Shown here piece by piece: positions 1-5,681 of a stretch of 6,467 bases of DNA. The stretch is from Gudongella sp034004165 (lineage in GTDB: Bacteria; Bacillota; Clostridia; Tissierellales; Tissierellaceae): NCBI GenBank assembly GCA_034004165.1, contig JAVEXI010000072.1:1-6467 (forward strand), read 5' to 3'. Below the pieces are notes generated by a model, which worked only from the letters and a program-made list of their open reading frames with translations, was not told where the DNA came from and did no database searches. Within the stretch, counting starts at the first letter, position 1; each line of letters opens with the position of its first letter. The translations under genes and the position numbers were made by a program.

Positions 1-1262
1 GGATTTGTAGCAATAAGAATTTCTATTTCATCAAGCCCATTTCTGCCTGTCTCTTCTCTCTCCTTAAATCCAGTCTTAAATGTCACATTCTCCATGCTGA
101 GCGCTGATAGCTCTTGTTCCATTTTCTTATCCAGCACTTCAGCAGCTTCTTTTCTAAAGAGACTGAGCGTCTGAGCTTTTTTTCTTCTTTCAGACTTCAG
201 AGATTCAATTTTTCCCTCTATTCCTTCTAGCTCTGCATCCAGATTTTGAAGCTTTGTAAGCCTGCTTTCCGCTTCATCTCTAAAAACCAGTATATTCTCA
301 ACGGTATTCCCGTATTTTTTCTTTAATGAATTAACTTTATCAAGTCGTTCTCTCAACGAAAATAACGCTTCCTCGTCTATTTCCTGGGATTCTACATATC
401 CTGACAACTCTCTAGCTAGGTCCTCAAGCTCATATTTTAAGGAGTCCAATCGATCACTTTTTTCTTCTAAATCCTTGTCGAACTTCTTAATATCCCTAAG
501 TGCAACAACCGACTTTTCGATTTGTGAAATTGCACCTTCAGCTCCGTACTCGCTACTGCCAAGCAAATCTGCCGCCTGGCTGACTCCGCCTATAATATCT
601 TTAAGGTTGAATAGCCTCTTAAATTCAGCCTCAAGCTTTTCGTCGTCATCCTCTGTCAGCCTCGCTTCGTCTATCTCCTTAATCTGGAACGTCAAAAGGT
701 CTGTCTCGCGTTCCCTCTCCTGAGCAGACATCATTAGTCCATCCCTGGACTTAATAAGCTCTCTGTATGTATTGTAGTCGTCTTCAAGCTGTCCGATCAG
801 CTCCTTGCCCCTTTGAGGAATCATAGAATCTACAATTTTTATGTGATTAGATATGTCTAAGAGAGACTGATGCTCGTGTTGGCCAAATACATCTACCATG
901 CCTTTAGTCAGACTGTTGAGGACTGAAAGAGTCACTGGTCTTCCATTTACTCTGGAAACACTTGGGTACTTGTCTGAGAGCTCTCTGGTTAAAATAAGCC
1001 AGTCGTCCTCATCAACATCTTGCTCCTTCATAATCTCTCTCATTCTGTCGTCAACGGCGAACATTGCTTCCACAATCGCCTTCTCTTCACCGCTTCTAAT
1101 CATGTCGCGACTGCCTCTGCCTCCCAAAACAAGCTCTAAAGCCTCGATAATAATCGATTTACCCGAGCCAGTTTCACCGGTCAGAAGATTAAATCCCTTC
1201 TCAAATTCAATTGTCAAATCGTCGATTATGGCAAAATTGCTGATATGAAGTTCCTTAAGCAT
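1..1262 (-). CDS. recN: DNA repair ATPase RecN, 3' part cut off by the window edge
   Basis: RecN is a cytosolic SMC-like ATPase that binds DNA ends early in double-strand break repair by homologous recombination. The frame is open from an ATG at 1262 to the left edge (420 codons). The translation begins MLKELHISNFAIIDDLTIEF, the typical RecN N-terminus. Walker A is GETGSGKS at residues 29-36, and the Q-loop region GQHEHQSLL is at 127-135. A long charged coiled-coil-prone segment runs from about residue 150 to 380. The visible end reads GLDEIEILIATN, which matches the conserved RecN segment just before the ABC signature. The signature and Walker B therefore lie outside the window; the family is about 550-575 residues long. 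GGAGG at 1269-1273 (minus strand) lies 6 nt before the ATG and supports this start. The gene begins 12 nt after the tlyA stop codon, so it is probably cotranscribed with tlyA. Most Walker A boxes in RecN read GETGAGKS; the Ser here is a mild variant. Confidence 0.96.
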   Translation of the reverse strand, partial: MLKELHISNFAIIDDLTIEFEKGFNLLTGETGSGKSIIIEALELVLGGRGSRDMIRSGEEKAIVEAMFAVDDRMREIMKEQDVDEDDWLILTRELSDKYPSVSRVNGRPVTLSVLNSLTKGMVDVFGQHEHQSLLDISNHIKIVDSMIPQRGKELIGQLEDDYNTYRELIKSRDGLMMSAQERERETDLLTFQIKEIDEARLTEDDDEKLEAEFKRLFNLKDIIGGVSQAADLLGSSEYGAEGAISQIEKSVVALRDIKKFDKDLEEKSDRLDSLKYELEDLARELSGYVESQEIDEEALFSLRERLDKVNSLKKKYGNTVENILVFRDEAESRLTKLQNLDAELEGIEGKIESLKSERRKKAQTLSLFRKEAAEVLDKKMEQELSALSMENVTFKTGFKEREETGRNGLDEIEILIATN

Positions 1263-1274
1263 GGCAAACCTCCA

Positions 1275-2072
1275 TTATCCAAGGATTGAATGTGACTCTC
1301 TAAGAACTGAATTTATAGTTAATTGGTCGACTGTTCCTTCACGTTTAGTCATGTATAGCAAAAATTCTATGTTTCCTGTGGTGCCTGTTATCGGTGAAAA
1401 TGTAAGACCGCATGGATACAAACCATTTTCAACTGCCATCGCCATCACATTTTCAAGTACCTCTTTATGTACCATCATGTCCCTTACAATGCCTTTCTTG
1501 CCGACTTTATCCCTTCCTGCCTCAAATTGTGGCTTCACCAACGCTACCACAGAGCCAGTGTCCTTTAACAGCTTCGCTGCAACGGGGAAGATATGTTTAA
1601 GACTTATAAAGCTTACGTCTATTGACACAAAGTCAAGCTTCTCAGGAATGGAGTCCTCTTCCATATACCTAATATTGGTTCGCTCTAATACTTCAACTCT
1701 GGAATCGCTTCTAATGCTCCAATCCAGTTGACCGTAGCCAACGTCAACTGCATAAACCTTTTTAGCTCCCTCTTTCAGCATGAAGTCGGTAAAGCCGCCA
1801 GTAGAAGCTCCCATGTCCATACAGACACAGGATTTCAAATCTAATCTGAATACCTGCGCCGCTCTTTCGAGCTTAAAACCGCCTCTGCTCACGTATTTCA
1901 ATGGATTCTTCTTTATGTAAATAGGAGTGTCCTCGTCAAGCTGTTCGCCGGGCTTATCTATTCTCACCGTTCCGACGTACACAGTTCCCTCCATGATTAC
2001 CCTTTTGCCCTTCTCTCTAGACTCTACAAGACCCTTCTCAAACAGAAGAACATCAGCTCTCACTTTAGCCAT
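1275..2072 (-). CDS. tlyA: TlyA/YqxC-family rRNA 2'-O-methyltransferase (S4 + FtsJ-like domains)
   Basis: The protein has 265 residues, the usual length for this family, which is often labelled hemolysin A. Characterised members methylate ribose 2'-OH groups of cytidines in rRNA using S-adenosylmethionine; the activity of this protein is inferred from the family. An S4 RNA-binding domain covers about residues 1-60. The Rossmann methyltransferase domain follows: KYVSRGGFKLE at 59-69, the SAM-binding loop DMGASTGGFTD at 86-96, DVSFISL at 152-158, VALVKPQFEAG at 176-186, and the C-terminal GNIEFLLY at 233-240. The lysine and acidic positions expected for an FtsJ-like K-D-K-E set appear to be present. 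The ATG at 2072 overlaps the end of the preceding membrane protein gene by 8 nt, so translational coupling is likely. AAGGAG and AAGGA stretches precede it at a usable distance. In many Firmicutes dxs lies directly upstream of tlyA; here it does not. Confidence 0.95.
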   Translation of the reverse strand: MAKVRADVLLFEKGLVESREKGKRVIMEGTVYVGTVRIDKPGEQLDEDTPIYIKKNPLKYVSRGGFKLERAAQVFRLDLKSCVCMDMGASTGGFTDFMLKEGAKKVYAVDVGYGQLDWSIRSDSRVEVLERTNIRYMEEDSIPEKLDFVSIDVSFISLKHIFPVAAKLLKDTGSVVALVKPQFEAGRDKVGKKGIVRDMMVHKEVLENVMAMAVENGLYPCGLTFSPITGTTGNIEFLLYMTKREGTVDQLTINSVLRESHSILG

Positions 2073-2700
2073 TTCGATCCTTCTCCTTATTCTTTCTTAT
2101 TTTGTCATTGCCATTTTTTCTCTTGTCGGGCATAAACTCTATCCCTGTAAGCCTTTCAAAGACCCCAATCACTCTTGATACACTATAAATGACTTCTTCG
2201 TAATGATATGTAGCTACAGACTTTCCTAGCCCCTTTCCACCGACAGTGATTGAAGCTGTAACAGCAGTCAGCAAAATAGTTATTAGGGTGCCATTTAAAA
2301 GTCCAAACTTTGTCATCAGCCTGAACACGATACCTGATGCGACAGCACCAGAAATAATTCCACTAATGTCTCCGATAACGTCGTTGCAAAAGCTGCTGAC
2401 CTGGCTTGAATTTCGCACCATCTTAATTGCAATTCGAGCATCCTCAATCTTATTTGCTGCCATCGCGTGAAACGGTTTTTCGTCTGCTGTGGTAACTGAT
2501 ATCCCAATAATGTCGAACACAATTCCTATAAAAATAAAGAATATAAGTATAACAAAGCCTAAAACAACGTCTAGGTTTTTAATCAGTCCCTCGGCAAATA
2601 CAGACAATGCCATGGATATTAGAAACGTCCACAACGTTATCAGAAGCACCCATCTGACGTTATACTTTTTATAGAAGCTCTCGTCTTCCCTCTTTGCCAT
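2065..2700 (-). CDS. oapA: OLE RNA-associated membrane protein OapA
   Basis: The product has 211 residues from the chosen start. In studied species OapA binds OLE RNA and localises it to the cell membrane; this identity is inferred here from synteny, size and topology. Four hydrophobic segments are visible at about 16-37, 44-68, 107-128 and 134-153. Between the second and third pairs lies a polar loop (about 70-106) containing DEKPFHAMAANKIEDAR and the segment SSFCNDVIGD, as expected for a conserved functional core. The N-terminus (MAKREDESFYKKY) and the tail (about 192-211, rich in Lys, Arg and Asn) are charged and basic, which suits RNA or phospholipid contact. Two ATGs are in frame, at 2706 and 2700. 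The GGGGG run at 2707-2711 touches the first but lies 6 nt from the second, so I prefer 2700. The gene starts about 23 nt after the terminator of the RNA gene and overlaps tlyA by 8 nt. The loop and the last third have a pattern reminiscent of DUF21/CNNM domains (see findings). Confidence 0.88.
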   Translation of the reverse strand: MAKREDESFYKKYNVRWVLLITLWTFLISMALSVFAEGLIKNLDVVLGFVILIFFIFIGIVFDIIGISVTTADEKPFHAMAANKIEDARIAIKMVRNSSQVSSFCNDVIGDISGIISGAVASGIVFRLMTKFGLLNGTLITILLTAVTASITVGGKGLGKSVATYHYEEVIYSVSRVIGVFERLTGIEFMPDKRKNGNDKIRKNKEKDRNG

Positions 2701-2722
2701 TTCCATCCCCCGTTAAACATTT

Positions 2723-2748
2723 AAAAAGCTGATAGCGGAGCTATCAGC
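2723..2748 (-). terminator. Intrinsic terminator at the 3' end of OLE RNA
   Basis: On the minus strand an 8-bp perfect stem (GCTGATAG / CTATCAGC, 2741-2748 with 2728-2735) encloses the 5-nt loop CTCCG and is followed directly by TTTTT (2723-2727). The stem is only moderately GC-rich and the T run is short, so partial readthrough into oapA, whose start lies about 23 nt downstream, is plausible. The hairpin is also the 3'-terminal structure of the RNA itself. Confidence 0.92.
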
Positions 2749-3341
2749 CTTAAATAGTGGTAGTGACTAAAGTAAATCTTACGGCTTCAGGTCCAGTAGA
2801 ATTTCTCCTGAGCGAACTGCCCGTCGCCGGCACAGCGGTTTCCCTTTAATCCCTCAACTGCCCTGTTGCCAAAGGCAGAACTGGATTGCCACTAAGTCCG
2901 CACTGTAATCCTTAAGTCACTTCATAGCTTGAACAGTCTAGGAGTTTTCCTCAACAGCCAGTCTATTCCCTAGCCTCTTTTGCAGATCAGGTTTCGATAA
3001 CAGAATCCGTTCAGAACCGGGCCCTGGCCTAATCGAATTGAACTTATCATCCGCACTGCTCCACTCAAGGCAGGCTACTCTGCACATTTTTTTGGTTAAT
3101 TTATGTCTTGCAGGTTTATCACGACACAGTACTATTTATCACTGTGCCATGTCTCCACGGAGGCAGGGTCCACGCCTGCATGCCATTGCAGATCGCCCCA
3201 TCCCCCTTACTCCTTGTGAAAGCCCACGACTGGGCGTCGCAAGCCAAGCACAAAGAACTTCATCGATATGCCCTTTGACGGATTTTTAGCCCCGCCTTCA
3301 AGAATAGTTGTGCTGACTAGAATACTGTACCACTTTTTGCT
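2723..3341 (-). ncRNA. ole: OLE RNA (ornate, large, extremophilic noncoding RNA), about 620 nt
   Basis: This stretch between ispA and oapA has no credible reading frame and is dense in short inverted repeats, as expected for a large folded RNA. It matches OLE RNA in five ways: length (about 610 nt is typical), position between ispA and a four-helix membrane protein gene, orientation, an intrinsic terminator at the 3' end, and the highly conserved 5'-half sequence around 3163-3208 (minus strand GGGGGATGGGGCGATCTGCA, then the TGCAGGCGTGGACCCTGCC region). Visible helices include 3308-3314 with 3247-3253 (7 bp), the hairpin 3222-3235, the hairpin 3176-3191, the hairpin 3125-3146, and a hairpin at 2787-2811. 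A 7-bp pairing joins 3328-3334 near the 5' end to 2756-2762 near the 3' end and would close the molecule. OLE acts as a membrane-associated ribonucleoprotein with OapA and other partners. Its loss in Bacillus halodurans causes sensitivity to cold, short-chain alcohols and altered magnesium. The 5' end is estimated from the promoter and the 3' end from the terminator. Confidence 0.93.
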
Positions 3342-3347
3342 AAGCTG

Positions 3348-3376
3348 ATTATATCACAAATACTGCTAATTTGCAA
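3348..3376 (-). promoter_or_regulatory. Sigma-A-type promoter for the OLE RNA gene
   Basis: On the minus strand a perfect -10 box TATAAT (3348-3353) is preceded by TG to give an extended -10 (TGATATAAT). A -35-like box TTGCAA (3371-3376, 4 of 6 matches to TTGACA) lies exactly 17 bp upstream. Transcription would start near 3341, giving an RNA of about 619 nt to the end of the terminator, in line with the known size of OLE RNA. The -35 box begins only 4 bp after the ispA stop codon and no terminator lies between them, so the RNA could also be reached by readthrough from the upstream operon. Confidence 0.85.
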
Positions 3377-3380
3377 TTGT

Positions 3381-4235
3381 TCAGACGCTTCTGCCAACTA
3401 GATCCAGCGTCAGTTTTTTGAAGAATTTTGTGTCTCTTTCAGTGAGTTTTTCCAGTGCTTCAATTGCCTCGTCGCTGAGTTTTTTTACCTGTTCTTCAGC
3501 TTTTTCCAATGAATTAAATGCAAGATAAGTGCACTTTCCTATGTCTTTATCCTTTTCACAGTCTAAAATATCATCCTGAATCTGAAATGCCAGACCTAAT
3601 TTACAGCCAAACTCCCTCAGGTTTTCAATATCTTCATCAGAAGCACCGCCAAGAATTGCTCCAGCCAGAATACTAGCTTGAATTAAAGCCGCTGTTTTTC
3701 CTCTGTACATGTATAGCAGAGTCTCTTCATCTATTTCATCAGCCTCAGCCCTCAAATCTATCGCCTGGCCGCCTATCATCCCTCTTACACCCGAAGCCTT
3801 GCCTACTTCATACATGGCTCTTACAGCCCTTTGAGCTCGGTCTCCCCTGCTCGCCTTCACCATTGTTTCGAAAGCCAGGTTCAATAGTCCATCACCGGCA
3901 AGAATTGCTATTGCTTCTCCGTAAACTTTATGACTTGTAGGTTTTCCTCTCCTGTAATCATCGTTATCCATTGCTGGTAAATCGTCGTGTATCAGTGAAT
4001 AAGTGTGAATCATCTCAATTGCCATGGCAAATGGAATTGAATCGTGAATGTACTCGTCGTACATTTCAAATGCCTTTATAGTCATCAGAGGTCTGAGCCT
4101 CTTTCCACCTGTAAATAGGCTGTACTCCATAGCTTCACACAGCTCTTTTTCTCTATCTGTCCTGGGTTTCATTGCATCCCTTAGATTGTCGTTCAGGATG
4201 TCCAGATACTCGCCCATTCCATCAGTAACTCTCAT
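3381..4235 (-). CDS. ispA: Farnesyl diphosphate synthase (type I trans-prenyltransferase)
   Basis: This cytosolic enzyme condenses isopentenyl diphosphate with dimethylallyl and geranyl diphosphate to make farnesyl diphosphate, the precursor for undecaprenyl phosphate and prenyl quinones. The 284-residue length is normal for IspA. Visible motifs are GKRLRP (44-49, pyrophosphate binding), the first Asp-rich motif DDLPAMD (84-90), GKPTSH (97-102), GGQAIDL (155-161), and the second Asp-rich motif QDDILD (220-225), followed by GKCTYL (233-238). The two-residue insertion in the first Asp-rich motif (DDxxxxD) and an aromatic Tyr five residues before it indicate the bacterial farnesyl rather than a longer-chain synthase. 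The ATG at 4235 overlaps the end of xseB by 14 nt and has GGGAGG at a good distance upstream; a second ATG six codons in is less well placed. The last-position Leu in GKCTYL is commonly Pro in the family, a small deviation. The next element downstream is the OLE RNA promoter rather than dxs. Confidence 0.96.
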   Translation of the reverse strand: MRVTDGMGEYLDILNDNLRDAMKPRTDREKELCEAMEYSLFTGGKRLRPLMTIKAFEMYDEYIHDSIPFAMAIEMIHTYSLIHDDLPAMDNDDYRRGKPTSHKVYGEAIAILAGDGLLNLAFETMVKASRGDRAQRAVRAMYEVGKASGVRGMIGGQAIDLRAEADEIDEETLLYMYRGKTAALIQASILAGAILGGASDEDIENLREFGCKLGLAFQIQDDILDCEKDKDIGKCTYLAFNSLEKAEEQVKKLSDEAIEALEKLTERDTKFFKKLTLDLVGRSV

Positions 4236-4473
4236 CTTCGTCCTCCCTTATAACTGCAAAAGGCTCTTCTCCGATGTCCCCATCCTTAGCGAGAATCATC
4301 TTGACCTCGCCCTCTGCCTTTGTCAGTATATCTTTGCAGTGATCAAATAGCTCCATAGCTTCTTTGAACATGCTGACCGAATCATCCAGCTTTAGATTTT
4401 CATCCTCAAGCTTCTCTATTAACTTCTGAAGATTAGCTAAAGCTTCCTCATATCCTAAATCTTTAACGCTCAT
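4222..4473 (-). CDS. xseB: Exodeoxyribonuclease VII small subunit
   Basis: XseB is the small helical subunit of exonuclease VII. Several copies bind one XseA to form an enzyme that degrades single-stranded DNA from both ends into oligonucleotides. The protein has 83 residues, close to the family norm of 65-85. The helical-hairpin core is YEEALANLQKLIEKLED followed by the LKLDDSVSMFKEAMEL segment (about 8-43) and a second helix ending near residue 60 (HCKDILTKAEGEV). A strongly acidic tail (EEPFAVIREDEDESY) follows and is less conserved. The start overlaps the xseA stop codon as ATGA (4470-4473), and the end overlaps ispA by 14 nt, so the three genes are probably translationally coupled. Confidence 0.95.
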   Translation of the reverse strand: MSVKDLGYEEALANLQKLIEKLEDENLKLDDSVSMFKEAMELFDHCKDILTKAEGEVKMILAKDGDIGEEPFAVIREDEDESY

Positions 4474-5678
4474 CTTACGTCCTCCTCATATATATCTGTA
4501 ACCTGTGCAGCTACATTTCCGTCTCTTAATCGTACCCTGATAGACTGATTCTGCACCAATTCACCGACTCCCCTGATAATCTCTCCCTTTTCATTTAAAA
4601 CCATGCCGTAGCCCTTAGTAAGTGGCAAATATGGATTGCTTATTTGGAGTCTATTTTTGCACTGACTGAGTTCAGAATCAAGCCTTGTGAACTTTCTAAA
4701 AAGAGAGTGCTCCATCTGCTTAAATAGCATGTCTAGCTCTATACTCCTGTCGGCTAGTCTCTTAACAGGATTAGTGTAGTTAAGAGCCCTCTTAATCGAT
4801 TCTAGGGCTTCAGATTCCCTGCTGAGCCTTATATTGAGAATTCCCATGGCATCCCTACCATAACTGTTTAACTCGTCTAGAACAGCTCTTTTATCGGGCA
4901 CAGATAACTCCGCAGCCGCTGAAGGTGTAGCAGCACGAACATCAGCCACAAAGTCTGCAATTGTGAAATCAGTTTCGTGTCCCACCGCCGAAATTACTGG
5001 CTTTTCTAAGGAATATATCGTCCGAGCAAGATCCTCGTCGTTAAAAGCATTTAATTCCTCAAAAGAACCTCCACCTCTGCCTACGATAATCAGATCAACA
5101 TCATTCCTGGAGTCTAGGTACTTCAATCCCTTAATAATATCCTTAGCCGCCTCGTTTCCTTGAACAAGAGCTGGATACAATAACATGTCTGCAGCAGGCC
5201 ATCTTCTCTTTATGATACTTGTTATATCCCTTATGGCAGCACCTGTTGAAGAGGTGACAATCCCAATCTTCTTAGGCAGCCAGGGCAATTCTTTTTTAGT
5301 ATCTAAATCGAATAGTCCTTCATCACTTAGTTTTTTCTTTAGCTCTTCAAAGGCTTTGTAAAGCTCTCCCAGCCCCTGCTTTTCCATCTTCTTGGCGTAG
5401 AACTGATAGCTTCCATCCTTCTCATAGACACTTACAGAGCCAGTGACCACGACCTTCTGGCCGTTTTTTGGCGTAAAGTCAAGGTCATTGTTGTCGTATT
5501 TGAACATCACGCACTTGATCCTACTCTTCTCGTCCTTCAGGCTGAAGTACATGTGCCCACTGTAGTGGTGTGTGAAATTAGAAATCTCGCCTTCAATGGA
5601 CAGGTATGTCAGCAGAATATCACTGGCAAAGACCTTCTTTATGTAGTTGTTTAGTTCGCTCACTAAAAGCGGCTTCAT
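4470..5678 (-). CDS. xseA: Exodeoxyribonuclease VII large subunit
   Basis: XseA is the catalytic subunit of exonuclease VII, which digests single-stranded DNA in a metal-independent way and works in mismatch repair and removal of damaged ends. The 402-residue length is normal. An OB-fold domain covers about residues 1-100 (VSELNNYIKKVF at 6-17, GEISNF at 30-35, GHMYFSLKD at 41-49). The catalytic domain follows: KKIGIVTSSTGAAIRDI (136-152), DLIIVGRGGGSFEELNAFND (195-214), VISAVGHETDFTIADFVAD (228-246) with the conserved His and Asp, and RAATPSAAAEL (248-258). A coiled-coil-rich helical region covers about 265-350, and a C-terminal segment with NPYLPLTKGY follows, as is typical. The ATG at 5678 has GGGAGG 8 nt upstream. 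The gene starts 3 nt after the upstream TsaD-like gene and overlaps xseB by 4 nt. Confidence 0.97.
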   Translation of the reverse strand: MKPLLVSELNNYIKKVFASDILLTYLSIEGEISNFTHHYSGHMYFSLKDEKSRIKCVMFKYDNNDLDFTPKNGQKVVVTGSVSVYEKDGSYQFYAKKMEKQGLGELYKAFEELKKKLSDEGLFDLDTKKELPWLPKKIGIVTSSTGAAIRDITSIIKRRWPAADMLLYPALVQGNEAAKDIIKGLKYLDSRNDVDLIIVGRGGGSFEELNAFNDEDLARTIYSLEKPVISAVGHETDFTIADFVADVRAATPSAAAELSVPDKRAVLDELNSYGRDAMGILNIRLSRESEALESIKRALNYTNPVKRLADRSIELDMLFKQMEHSLFRKFTRLDSELSQCKNRLQISNPYLPLTKGYGMVLNEKGEIIRGVGELVQNQSIRVRLRDGNVAAQVTDIYEEDVR

Positions 5679-5681
5679 AGG

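Noticed and set aside
475..1248. Two plus-strand open frames opposite recN
   Set aside because: They are Ser-rich antisense shadows of the RecN coiled-coil and ATPase coding sequence, which is continuous and recognisable on the minus strand.
1..1262. recN as a truncated pseudogene
   Set aside because: The frame is open and well conserved up to the window edge; the missing C-terminal part is a consequence of where the window ends.
1261..1731. A plus-strand open frame of 156 codons opposite tlyA
   Set aside because: It lies entirely within the span of the clearly conserved tlyA and recN start region on the other strand; its composition (Ser, Thr, Leu rich) is what an antisense frame of a conserved gene gives.
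3038..3289. A plus-strand open frame of 83 codons opposite the noncoding RNA gene
   Set aside because: It is antisense to the conserved, helix-rich part of the RNA, has no convincing ribosome binding site, and its translation is of low quality (rich in His, Arg, Pro and Ser) with no recognisable family.
2723..3341. Other large RNAs: RNase P RNA, tmRNA, cobalamin riboswitch or a group II intron
   Set aside because: The length is too great for RNase P RNA, tmRNA or a riboswitch. I see no tmRNA tag frame with tRNA-like ends, no B12-box, no RNase P core motifs, and no intron-encoded protein or domain V. Position and neighbours fit OLE RNA instead.
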